NCBI GenBank assembly: GCA_020697295.1 | Contig: JAJFBF010000017.1 | Coordinates: forward strand, 1-55,999 | Source: Moraxellaceae bacterium | Lineage (GTDB): Bacteria > Pseudomonadota > Gammaproteobacteria > Pseudomonadales > Moraxellaceae | Direction: 5' to 3' | Length of the DNA: 55,999 bases | Notes under the pieces: generated by a model | Database searches by the model: none | The model's input: the letters and a program-made list of their open reading frames with translations, nothing else | Told to the model about the DNA's origin: nothing | Part shown: in pieces, positions 16,920 to 24,844 of the stretch | How positions within the stretch are numbered: position 1 is the first letter of the stretch | How the letters are laid out: every line of letters begins with the position of its first letter | Made by a program: the position numbers and the translations under genes

Positions 16920-17606
16920 TCAGCGATAAGTGATCAGCGCGGGCTCGTCGTGTACCTCGAGATGCGCCGTGCTGTTGAAGGAATGCAGGCTGACTTCGTC
17001 GGCCCGGTACAGGATGCGGGTCACGCTGCTGTTGGCGATGGTGCCGTTGAGCGCGAAACAGCGATGGTTATCGAGCCCCAGGAGTTCCTGGAGGATGACG
17101 GCGATGGCGCCGCCTGAAGTGAACACCATCACGTCTCCCCCTTCGCGCTGGATCTCGCGGAAAGCGTCGACGACACGCCGGCGGAAATCCGGCCAGGACT
17201 CGTTGTACTCGTGGTCCAGGCCGCCGCTGTGCCAGCGTGTCATGGCCTGCGTGAAGAACTCGTGGAAGGCCTGGCGCGGCGTCGGATGCTCGGCGATGAA
17301 TTTCACCATGGCTGCCTTGTCGGCGAACTCCGGGCGATGCACCTCGATGACGTTTTCATGGTCGAACTCGGCCAGGCCCGGCACATCGGCGGCCACCACC
17401 GCCTGGCCATAGCCGGCGGCAAAGTTATCAAAACTCTGCCGGTGCCGGTGCATGGGGCCGCACAGCAGCCGGCCGGCCTGGAAGCCGCGCGCACGCCACC
17501 ACTCGCCGAGCAGGCGGCACTGGCGTTCGCCCAGCGGCGATAGCTGGTCATAGTTCGCGGCGCCAAACGACGCCTGCCCGTGACGGACCAGATAAATGCT
17601 GGCCAT
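16920..17606 (-). CDS. histidine phosphatase family protein
   Basis: A 228-residue phosphoglycerate-mutase-like phosphatase. The phosphoacceptor motif RHGQAS is at residues 8-13 with His9 as nucleophile. A second conserved His is less certain; VFTSGGAIAV occupies the place where many members have a VSHGG motif, so Ser-Gly-Gly replaces His-Gly-Gly. Its ATG overlaps the stop codon of the upstream kinase-like gene in the sequence TAATG, which implies translational coupling. Such phosphatase plus APH-like kinase pairs commonly lie next to acyl-CoA dehydrogenases of the ACAD10/11 kind. The substrate is unknown. Confidence 0.85.
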   Translation of the reverse strand: MASIYLVRHGQASFGAANYDQLSPLGERQCRLLGEWWRARGFQAGRLLCGPMHRHRQSFDNFAAGYGQAVVAADVPGLAEFDHENVIEVHRPEFADKAAMVKFIAEHPTPRQAFHEFFTQAMTRWHSGGLDHEYNESWPDFRRRVVDAFREIQREGGDVMVFTSGGAIAVILQELLGLDNHRCFALNGTIANSSVTRILYRADEVSLHSFNSTAHLEVHDEPALITYR

Positions 17607-18670
17607 TACAGGCGCGACGCCCGGATCAGGTTGAGGCAGCGCTGTTCCAGGTAGTTCACCATCGGCCCGAACTGCGCGAAGGCCGGATTGGTGGTCTGCT
17701 TGTGGTAATAGCGGTACCAGATCTGCTGCGCGATGCCGGCCAGGCGGAACAGCCCGTAGACCTGGTAGAAATCAAAGTTCTGCACCGTCCAGCCGGTCTT
17801 TTCACCGTACCAGGCAATGACCTCGTCACGCGTCAGCATGCCGGGCGCCGTGGTGGGCTGGCGTCGCATCATCTGGAAAACGGGGTCGTCGTCGGACTGC
17901 ACCCAATAGGCGAGCGTATTGCCAAGATCCATGAGCGGATCGCCGAGTGTCGCCATCTCCCAATCCAGCACGCCGATCACCTGCAGGCTGTCCGGGTCCA
18001 GCACCACGTTGTCAAAACGGTAGTCGTTGTGGATCAGCGTGATGGCCACTTCACCGGCCGGCTTCTTCGCCTCCAGCCAGGCGATCACTTCCGCAAAATC
18101 CCGGTTGTCGGGCGTATGGGCATTGCGCAGGCGCTCGCTCCAGCCACTGATCTGCCGGCTCACATAGCCCTCGCCCTTGCCCAGGGACTCCAGCCCCGCC
18201 GCCTTCACGTCCACCCGGTGCAGCTCGACCAGCTTGTCGATCACGTCCAGGCAGAGCGCACGCGTTTTTTCCGGGGTCAGCGCCAGCGCCGGCGGAAAGT
18301 CCTGGCGCGGAATCACGCCGACCAGTCGCTGCATGACATAGAAATCGCAGCCCATCACCGCCTCGTCCTGGCATAGCGCCAGCACTTCCGGCACATAGGG
18401 ATAGACCGGCTTCAGCGCCTGCATGATCTTCGCTTCGCGCACCATGTCGTGCGCGCCCTTTGCTTTCTTGCCCGCCGGGGGACGGCGCAGGATCAGGTCG
18501 CGGCTCGCATACTGGATCAGGTAGGTGAGGTTGGAGGCGCCGCCGGGGAACTGTTTTATCTCCGGCAGACCCTCGAGCCCAGGGAGCTGCTGCTTCAGAA
18601 ACCGGTCCACTGCCGCCGCATCGAGTTCATCACCCTTGCGGACACTGCGCGCTTCGTCGATCACGCTCAT
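17606..18670 (-). CDS. aminoglycoside-phosphotransferase-like kinase (ACAD10/11-type APH domain)
   Basis: A 354-residue kinase-fold protein. The catalytic loop LIHNDYRFDNVVLD and the metal-binding VLDWEMATLGDPLMDLG are intact, as is the N-terminal ATP-binding part with SNLTYLIQY and LILRRPPAG. In eukaryotes the same domain is fused to the acyl-CoA dehydrogenases ACAD10 and ACAD11, where it phosphorylates 4-hydroxyacyl-CoAs for catabolism. Here the acyl-CoA dehydrogenase is the next gene upstream. I chose ATG 18670 (MSVIDEAR) because AGGA lies nine bases before it; the frame is open seven codons further. The stop overlaps the next gene's start. Confidence 0.88.
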   Translation of the reverse strand: MSVIDEARSVRKGDELDAAAVDRFLKQQLPGLEGLPEIKQFPGGASNLTYLIQYASRDLILRRPPAGKKAKGAHDMVREAKIMQALKPVYPYVPEVLALCQDEAVMGCDFYVMQRLVGVIPRQDFPPALALTPEKTRALCLDVIDKLVELHRVDVKAAGLESLGKGEGYVSRQISGWSERLRNAHTPDNRDFAEVIAWLEAKKPAGEVAITLIHNDYRFDNVVLDPDSLQVIGVLDWEMATLGDPLMDLGNTLAYWVQSDDDPVFQMMRRQPTTAPGMLTRDEVIAWYGEKTGWTVQNFDFYQVYGLFRLAGIAQQIWYRYYHKQTTNPAFAQFGPMVNYLEQRCLNLIRASRL

Positions 18671-18750
18671 TTGATTCCATCCTGAAAGCAATTCTGAGCC
18701 GGCCAGGGCGGCCGGCGACCCCTCCCGCCAGTCGCGGGAGGGGGAGTATC

Positions 18751-19971
18751 TCAGTGCACGCGGCCCGGCGCGTATTTGGCCAGCTCGATCTTGGCGATCA
18801 CGCGGCGATGCACCTCGTCGGGCCCGTCAAAGATACGCATGGCGCGGCAATAGGCAAACAGCGCGGCCAGCGGCGTGTCATCGGACATGCCGGCGCCGCC
18901 ATGAATCTGGATCGCGGCATCAATGACGGACAGCGCGGCCTTCGGCGCCACCACCTTGATCTGGGAAATCTCGCTCATGGCGCCCTTGCTGCCCACCTTG
19001 TCCATCATCCATGCCGCCTTCAGGGTGAGCAGGCGCGCCTGCTCGATGTCCATGCGGGCATTGGCGATGGTGTCGGGGTTGCTGCCGAGCAGCGCCAGCG
19101 ACTTGCCAAAGGCGGTGCGGCTGACGGCGCGCTGGCACAACAACTCCAGGCCCCGCTCCGCCGCGCCGATGGCGCGCATGCAATGGTGGATGCGACCGGG
19201 GCCAAGGCGGCCCTGCGCCACCTCGAAGCCGCGTCCCGGCCCTGCGATGAAGTTCGCCACCGGCACCCGCACATTGGTGAAGGTGACTTCGCCATGGCCG
19301 AAGGGTTCGTCGAACCTGCCAAACGACGGCAGCATGCGCTCGATATGGATGCCCGGCGTGTCCAGCGGCACCAGCACCATGGAATGCCGCTGGTGCTTGG
19401 GCGCCTCCGGATCGGGATTGGTCAGGCCCATGAAGATGACGAACTTGCAGTTCGGATGGCCAATGCCGGAGCTCCACCACTTGCGGCCGTTGATGACGAT
19501 CTCGTCACCCTCGACGACGGCGGTGGCCTGCATATTGGTGGCATCGGAGGAGGCGACGCCGGGCTCGGTCATGCAGAAGGCGGAACGGATGGCGCCGTCC
19601 AGCATCGGCTTCAGCCACTGCTCTTGCTGGTCGTGCGTGCCGTACTTCACCAGCACTTCCATATTGCCGGTGTCGGGCGCGTTGCAGTTGAAGATCTCGG
19701 GCAGCATGGGATGGCGGCCGGTCTCCTCGGCCAGCGGCGCATATTCCAGGTTGGACAGCCCCGGGCCCCACTCCGCCTCCGGCAGGAACAGGTTCCAGAG
19801 GCCGGCGGCCTTTGCCTTCGCCTTCATTTCCTCCATCACCGCCGGCTGCTGCCAGGGCGCGGTCTTGAGCGCGTCGTGATAGGCCTTTTCGTTGGGCTCC
19901 ACCACGTCCTTGATGAACTGGCGGATGCGGGCCTGGTACTCCTGGCAACGGGGGGAATAGGCAAAATCCAT
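18751..19971 (-). CDS. acyl-CoA dehydrogenase (ACAD10/11-like)
   Basis: A 406-residue FAD-dependent dehydrogenase oxidising an acyl-CoA to the enoyl-CoA. Family signatures are [16 protein letters not shown] (substrate/FAD segment), [20 protein letters not shown], the [12 protein letters not shown] strand, [15 protein letters not shown] and [15 protein letters not shown]. The overall type matches the dehydrogenase domain of ACAD10/11. GAGGAG precedes the ATG. It is the first gene of the leftward unit ending with the SDR, and is divergent from a LysR regulator with a T-N11-A box in between. With the kinase-like and phosphatase genes it could degrade 4-hydroxy or branched acyl-CoAs (inference). 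Confidence 0.9.
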   Translation of the reverse strand: MDFAYSPRCQEYQARIRQFIKDVVEPNEKAYHDALKTAPWQQPAVMEEMKAKAKAAGLWNLFLPEAEWGPGLSNLEYAPLAEETGRHPMLPEIFNCNAPDTGNMEVLVKYGTHDQQEQWLKPMLDGAIRSAFCMTEPGVASSDATNMQATAVVEGDEIVINGRKWWSSGIGHPNCKFVIFMGLTNPDPEAPKHQRHSMVLVPLDTPGIHIERMLPSFGRFDEPFGHGEVTFTNVRVPVANFIAGPGRGFEVAQGRLGPGRIHHCMRAIGAAERGLELLCQRAVSRTAFGKSLALLGSNPDTIANARMDIEQARLLTLKAAWMMDKVGSKGAMSEISQIKVVAPKAALSVIDAAIQIHGGAGMSDDTPLAALFAYCRAMRIFDGPDEVHRRVIAKIELAKYAPGRVH

Positions 19972-20024
19972 GGACTTGCTCCTCAGGGGGAATGGGCAGA
20001 GCCTAGCGGCCGGGCTATGATGCG

Positions 20025-20037
20025 TCTAATCAATAGA
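20025..20037. promoter_or_regulatory. LysR-type box in the divergent acyl-CoA dehydrogenase/lysR space
   Basis: TCTA-N5-TAGA, that is T-N11-A with a dyad, the usual LysR-regulator recognition form. It is centred about 30 bases from the lysR start and 60 from the dehydrogenase start, in an 89-base divergent space. Confidence 0.5.
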
Positions 20038-20060
20038 TTGCATGGTGCACTATTCATCCC

Positions 20061-20996
20061 ATGGATATCCGCAAACTTGATCTCAACCTGCTCGTCGTCC
20101 TCGAGGCCATCCACGCCGAAGGCAGCCTGACCCGGGCCGCGCAGCGCCTGAACCTGTCGCAGCCGGCGGTGAGCCATGCCCTGGGCCGCCTGCGCGAGGC
20201 CCTGGACGATCCCCTGTTCCTGCGCCAGGGCAACCGCATGGTGCCGACCTCGCGCACCCAGCGCCTGATGGGACCGCTGCACGAGGCGCTCGGCCTGATT
20301 GGCGAGGCGGTCAAGGAAGGCGCCCGCTTTGATCCGGCCACCTCGCGCCAGCTCTTCCGGCTGGGACTGCGCGACGTGTTCGAGGCCACGACCCTGCCCG
20401 CCCTGCTCGGCCAGATTGCCCGCGAGGCCCCCGAGGTGCGCCTGGCCAGCGTGCGCGCCGACCGCCGCGAGCTGGAGACCGACCTGGCCGATGGCCGCCT
20501 CGACATTGCCCTGGACGTGCTGCTGCCCCTTTCGCCCGACAGTGACATCCGCCGCGCACCGCTCTCGCATGACCGCCTGATGGTGGTGGCGCGACGAGGG
20601 CATCCGGCCGTCCGGCGCGGCGCGCTGTCGCTGGAGGATTATCTGGCCGCCGGCCACCTGCTGGTGTCCTCGCGCCGCCGCGGTCCCGGCTTCGAGGACC
20701 AGGAGCTGGCCCGGCTCGGCCACGAGCGCCAGATCGTGCTGCGCTGCCAGCACTACTTTGCCGCCTGCCGCGTGGTGGAGAGCACCGATCACCTGCTGAC
20801 CATGCCGGCGCAATACGCCGCGGTCGCCAATGCCGGGCTCGGGAATGTGCTACTGGAGATGCCGGTTGAATTGCCGCCGATGGATGTCTATCTGTACTGG
20901 CATGAGAGCCGCGAGAACGACCCGGGCAATCGCTGGCTGCGCGAGAATATCTGCGCGCAGTTCAGCCCGCCCCGAAAACATACACCCCAAGCGTAG
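20061..20996 (+). CDS. LysR family transcriptional regulator
   Basis: A 311-residue regulator. The N-terminal winged HTH (about 3-62) has LNLLVVLEAIHAEGSLTRAA, QRLNLSQPAVSHALGRLRE and DPLFLR, all typical of LysR. The rest is the periplasmic-binding-like effector domain, starting near residue 90. PTSRTQRLMGPL and the type of effector domain resemble the NodD/PcpR/SyrM-like subgroup. It is divergent from the acyl-CoA dehydrogenase operon and most likely regulates it through the box at 20025-20037. The effector is unknown. Confidence 0.9.
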   Translation: MDIRKLDLNLLVVLEAIHAEGSLTRAAQRLNLSQPAVSHALGRLREALDDPLFLRQGNRMVPTSRTQRLMGPLHEALGLIGEAVKEGARFDPATSRQLFRLGLRDVFEATTLPALLGQIAREAPEVRLASVRADRRELETDLADGRLDIALDVLLPLSPDSDIRRAPLSHDRLMVVARRGHPAVRRGALSLEDYLAAGHLLVSSRRRGPGFEDQELARLGHERQIVLRCQHYFAACRVVESTDHLLTMPAQYAAVANAGLGNVLLEMPVELPPMDVYLYWHESRENDPGNRWLRENICAQFSPPRKHTPQA

Positions 20997-21002
20997 GCCA
21001 GG

Positions 21003-21028
21003 CTTCAGTCGGGGGCGCCGCCGGGAGT
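21003..21028 (-). repeat. short intergenic repeat sharing a 17-mer with 9193-9209
   Basis: CTTCAGTCGGGGGCGCC at 21003-21019 is the exact reverse complement of 9193-9209. It lies just after the lysR stop codon. The flanking GTAGGCCAGG on its left corresponds to the CCTAC end of the other copy. Confidence 0.6.
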
Positions 21029-21150
21029 GCCTGGCAGCGGATACCTGGCGGGCGACACTTGGCCCGGCACGGCCATGGGCCCGTGCTAGAAGCTGTGAGC
21101 TACGGGCGCAAGGCAGAGCAAGGAAGGCGATGCTCGGCGGCCGCCAATTG

Positions 21151-21183
21151 AAAAGGCCCGGGGCATTGCTGCCGCCGGGCCTG
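21151..21183 (-). terminator. terminator of the HD-GYP gene
   Basis: AGGCCCGG (21155-21162) and CCGGGCCT (21176-21183) form a GC-rich stem; on the minus strand it is followed by TTTTC. It lies 18 bases past the stop of the leftward gene. Confidence 0.7.
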
Positions 21184-21200
21184 CGCATTCCATCCCCTGC

Positions 21201-22838
21201 CTACAGATAGGACGAGGCATCCTCGACATCAAGCTGTTCGGGCCGCAAATGCACGCGCGCGTACTTTTCCCATACCCGCGACTTGACGAAGAGTTCGTAG
21301 AGGTCGGGGTCGATATGGTTCTGCTGCTTCATCTTCTGCAAGATGGACAGCGACTGCGAGATCTTCATCGGCGCCTTGTAGGGCCGGTCGCTGGAGGTCA
21401 GCGCCTCGAAAATATCGGCGATGGCCATCATGCGCGCCGGCCAGGACATCTGCTCGCGCTTGAGGCCGCGCGGGAAACCAGTGCCGTCCATCTTCTCGTG
21501 GTGGCCGCCCGCATACTCGGGCACGCGCTTCAGGTTTTTCGGGAAGGGCAGTGATTCCAGCATCTGCACCGTGACCTTCATGTGGTCGTTGATCTTCTGG
21601 CGCTCTTCAAAAGACAGCGTGCCGCGCTCGATGCAAAGGAACTTCACCTCGGCCTCGGTGAGCATGGGCCGGACTTCGCCCAGGTGGTCGACCCAGCGGT
21701 GCTCGGCGATCTGCCGCACCCGCGCCTGGTCCTCCGGCTTCATGAACTCGCCGCCCACATTCGCCTTCTCGACAAACAGGCAATCGTTGCGCAGCACCTG
21801 AAGCTCCTGCTCCAGCACCGCAGTAAGCGCGGCGGCCTGCTCCGGCTGCGCGGCGATCTGGCGCAGGAACTTCAGCTCCAACTGCGCCATGGCGGCGCTG
21901 AAGCGCGTCTTCACGGCATCGATGCCATCGAGCATGAGATGCAACTTGGTGGCCTTGTCCAGCACCGAGTCCGGCGTCGCCAGCTTGCCGCAGTCGTGCA
22001 TCCACGAGGCGACATGCAGCTCGTACCAGTCCGATTCGTCGAGGTCGAAATCCTGGAGCGGCCCTTCGCGGGTCTCGCAGGCGGCCTGGGCGATCATCTC
22101 CGTCAGCGCCGGCACACGCTGGCAATGCGCCGAGGTGTGGGCGGACTTGGCGTCAATGGCCTGGGCGATGACCTTGATAAAGGCATCCAGCAGGTCCTTG
22201 TGGTCCTGCAGCAAAATCTGGTTATCCAGCGCGATGGCCGCGCTCGAGGCCAGGGCCTCGGCAATGGGCTCCAGGCCCTTCTTGAAGGCAATGGTCTCGC
22301 CCGTCGCCGGATCCTTGGCATTCAGCAACTGCAGCACGCCGATGATCTCATCGGCATGGTTGCACAGCGGCACCGTCAGGAAGGATTTGGAACGGTAGCC
22401 CGAACGCGCGTCGAAGGCCTTGGTACCGGAAAAATCGAGATGCTCCGCATAGTAGGCATCCTCGATGTTTTCCATCTTGCGCGTGAGCGCGGTATGCGTG
22501 GCGATATTGCTGTGGTTGGGCGTGCCGTCCTCGCGGTAGAGCGGCAGCGGCGGCAGCTCGATGCGATTGCCCGAGGTACCGCCCAGGCTGAGGCCCAGGG
22601 AGTCGTTGCGCAGGATCTCGAACTCGAGGACCGGCCGGCCCTCCTCCCGCTCCTTGATCAGGTAGAGCGTGCCGCCGTCGGCGTGGGTGATGTCCTGGGC
22701 GGCGTCGAGGATGCGCTCGAACAGGCGCGAGGTGTTGCGCTCGCTCGAGAGCGCGGTGCTGATCTCGATCAGCCGCCAGAACAGCTCCTGATCAAGCTCG
22801 GCGCTCGGCGCGGCAGGCGTCGTGGGGTCGGCGGCCAT
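21201..22838 (-). CDS. GAF and HD-GYP domain protein, likely cyclic-di-GMP phosphodiesterase
   Basis: A 545-residue soluble signalling protein. A GAF sensor domain covers about 20-208 (DGGTLYLIKE, FLTVPLCNHADEIIGVLQLLNAKD). The C-terminal HD-GYP domain has the metal-binding HD at 281-282 (WMHDCGKLATPD) and the second signature HHEKMDGTGFP at 446-456, with GFP where GYP is usual. Between the two signatures is an extra helical stretch of roughly 100 residues (about 300-410) not found in minimal HD-GYP domains. No transmembrane segment is seen. It would hydrolyse c-di-GMP, and a GGDEF-EAL protein is encoded elsewhere in the window (50791). A terminator follows. Confidence 0.88.
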   Translation of the reverse strand: MAADPTTPAAPSAELDQELFWRLIEISTALSSERNTSRLFERILDAAQDITHADGGTLYLIKEREEGRPVLEFEILRNDSLGLSLGGTSGNRIELPPLPLYREDGTPNHSNIATHTALTRKMENIEDAYYAEHLDFSGTKAFDARSGYRSKSFLTVPLCNHADEIIGVLQLLNAKDPATGETIAFKKGLEPIAEALASSAAIALDNQILLQDHKDLLDAFIKVIAQAIDAKSAHTSAHCQRVPALTEMIAQAACETREGPLQDFDLDESDWYELHVASWMHDCGKLATPDSVLDKATKLHLMLDGIDAVKTRFSAAMAQLELKFLRQIAAQPEQAAALTAVLEQELQVLRNDCLFVEKANVGGEFMKPEDQARVRQIAEHRWVDHLGEVRPMLTEAEVKFLCIERGTLSFEERQKINDHMKVTVQMLESLPFPKNLKRVPEYAGGHHEKMDGTGFPRGLKREQMSWPARMMAIADIFEALTSSDRPYKAPMKISQSLSILQKMKQQNHIDPDLYELFVKSRVWEKYARVHLRPEQLDVEDASSYL

Positions 22839-22922
22839 GGATGTCTCCAGACAAATCTCCCCGGGACTCTACCATATTCGCATTAGCCGCCGACCCGGCG
22901 GCGATGGGCATATTCGGCCGTC

Positions 22923-23804
22923 TCAAGGCTCGCCTGCGGCCCGTTTCCGGGCCCCCGGCGCCATCTGCTGCGTCATGAAGCCCAGGACATCCTCCAGGTG
23001 CTCGCGCACGGCATGGGAGGCCGAGCGGTGATCCTTCCCTTCCAGCCGGATCAGCTTTACCGGCACCCCCGCTTCCTTGAGAGCGCTCGCGAAATTCTCG
23101 GACTGGCTGGGCTCAACCAGCACATCGGCGCTGCCATAGTAGAGCAGGAAGGCCGGCAGTCCCGGGTGGATCCGGGCCAAGGGAGAGGCTTCCTCGTACA
23201 GCGCCGGCTGCTCGTCGGGCGACGCCCCCAGGAAGGCCCTGACCGAGGCCTGCCTGCTCTGGCGCAGGTCGGTGGGGGCGCTGCCCGCCACCACCACGCG
23301 CAGCTCCGGAATGTCGGTGACCAGGGGCTGCACCGCCAACAGAGCCGCCAGGTGCGCCCCGGCGGAATAGCCCCACACCCCCACCCGGCTCATGTCGAGC
23401 CCGTAGTTACCTGAATTCTTCGACAGCCAGCGCAGCGCCTGCTGCGCGTCTTCCACCGGGGCGGGATAGCGGAACTGCGGCACCAGCCGGTAGTTGATGG
23501 CCAGCGCGGCAAAGCCGCGATCCGCCAGCATCTTGCCGGCCTTGGTCATGCTCTCCTTGTCGCCCTTGTGCCAGGCGCCGCCGTGGATCAGGAGCAAGGT
23601 GGGATAGGGAGCCTTCTTCTTGTCATCCGGCAGGTAGAGGTCGGCATCGAGCCTGGCCGGCCAGCCCGTGGGCGTATAGATCACGGTCTCGGTGCGGTGC
23701 TTGCTGAAGAAGAAGGCCTCGGCGGGCAGGGCATGCCCGAGCAGCAGCAGCCACACGAGGCCAAGCAGGGGAAGACGGGAAATCCAGGGCATGAAGGGCT
23801 TCAT
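22923..23804 (-). CDS. exported alpha/beta hydrolase (carboxylesterase-like)
   Basis: A 293-residue serine hydrolase. Residues 1-30 look like a signal peptide (hydrophobic 11-23, ALPAEA before FFFSK). The HGGAW oxyanion motif is at 74-78 and the nucleophile Ser147 in GYSAGAH. The acid is probably the Asp in YYGSADVLV and the base the His in EGKDHRS. The shape matches BD-FAE / hormone-sensitive-lipase-like esterases that act on small esters. The substrate is unknown. It lies 119 bases downstream of the MNIO partner gene on the same strand and could share its transcript. Confidence 0.85.
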   Translation of the reverse strand: MKPFMPWISRLPLLGLVWLLLLGHALPAEAFFFSKHRTETVIYTPTGWPARLDADLYLPDDKKKAPYPTLLLIHGGAWHKGDKESMTKAGKMLADRGFAALAINYRLVPQFRYPAPVEDAQQALRWLSKNSGNYGLDMSRVGVWGYSAGAHLAALLAVQPLVTDIPELRVVVAGSAPTDLRQSRQASVRAFLGASPDEQPALYEEASPLARIHPGLPAFLLYYGSADVLVEPSQSENFASALKEAGVPVKLIRLEGKDHRSASHAVREHLEDVLGFMTQQMAPGARKRAAGEP

Positions 23805-23923
23805 GACAGCTGCTCCGTGAGAGGTTCCCCCACAGCTTCGATGCCCACGCCTGCGCCTTCAATTGCAGAGCTACAGTTGTTGTGTTGCCGAAGCCGCAAG
23901 CACTGCGTCCCCGCGCAGGCGCT

Positions 23924-24844
23924 TCAGGCGCCGACCTGCACCATGCCCTGCCGGCCCAGCTCGCGAAAGGCCGCCAGCACGCCGGCCACGAGCGCTTCGG
24001 CGGCACCGGCGGCACGCAGCTGATCGAGCAGCGAAGTGACCGAATTGCGGCCGTCGACATGGGGCAGCAGCCGCGCAAATCCCTCGCCCAGCTCCACCGT
24101 CACATGCTCGACTTCCGGCTCGCAGGGTGAATACCGGATCACCGCGGCGCGAGCCACCAGCAGGCGCAGGTCGGGTTGCGCCAGCGCCGCCTGCCGCGCC
24201 TCGGCGGTCAGCGGGTGCCGCCCGAGATGGCGCCAGAGCCCGGCGCCGGTGGTGGTGCACAGCGCTTCCTTCAAGGCGGCATAGGGACGCGGCAGGACCG
24301 CGGCGCTGGTCAGGGGCGCCAGCTGCAGCGGACGCCGCAGCCAGTCGGCGGGCAAGGCGGCGGGCGTCTCAGGCAGGCCGCCAGCCAGGGCAGCGGCCCG
24401 CGCGAGTTGCGCGGTAGACGCCATGCCAAGCTCGGCCTCGACGATGCTGAGCAGCAGGGCCCGCTCGCGCGCGCTTGCCGGACCCTCTGCCTCTTGCAAG
24501 CGGTCGCGCAGGCGCAGGCCGAAGGTGCTGACACGGTCGCCGGGCGTCGTGCGGATCAGGCCGGCATCGACCAGCCCGCGTAGAAGATCCAGCCCTTCCG
24601 GCAGCGAGGACACCAGGCTGAAGGCCAGCGGATAGCTGCGGCAATATTGCGCCAGGATGAAGTTCACGCGCGCCGCGGCATCCATCTCCAGCGCCTCGAT
24701 GCGCAGCACCGCGAAATCGGCGATCTCGCCGGCCTCCAGCGCATAGGCCGCCAGCGCCGCCTGCGGATCGCGGCGGAAGGCGGCGCGACGATCGCGATCG
24801 AACAGCAGGTCGAGCAGCACTTGCTCCTGCGCGGCAAAGCTCAT
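23924..24844 (-). CDS. uncharacterised partner of the DUF692/MNIO-type protein
   Basis: A 306-residue protein I do not recognise as a named family. The N-terminal ~75 residues are helical and of the type LLDLLFDRDRRAAFRRDPQAA, which recalls short leader-like or LigA-like helical domains. A conserved-looking segment ARVNFILAQYCRSYPLAFSL follows. The last ~70 residues (HVDGRNSVTSLLDQL, then a helix and RELGRQGMVQ) resemble the winged-helix end found in PqqD/RRE-type or DUF2063-like partner proteins. Its ATG overlaps the stop of the MNIO-type gene in ATGA, so the two are translationally coupled. In known MNIO systems the second protein binds precursor peptide and enzyme; that role here is inference. 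Confidence 0.6.
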   Translation of the reverse strand: MSFAAQEQVLLDLLFDRDRRAAFRRDPQAALAAYALEAGEIADFAVLRIEALEMDAAARVNFILAQYCRSYPLAFSLVSSLPEGLDLLRGLVDAGLIRTTPGDRVSTFGLRLRDRLQEAEGPASARERALLLSIVEAELGMASTAQLARAAALAGGLPETPAALPADWLRRPLQLAPLTSAAVLPRPYAALKEALCTTTGAGLWRHLGRHPLTAEARQAALAQPDLRLLVARAAVIRYSPCEPEVEHVTVELGEGFARLLPHVDGRNSVTSLLDQLRAAGAAEALVAGVLAAFRELGRQGMVQVGA

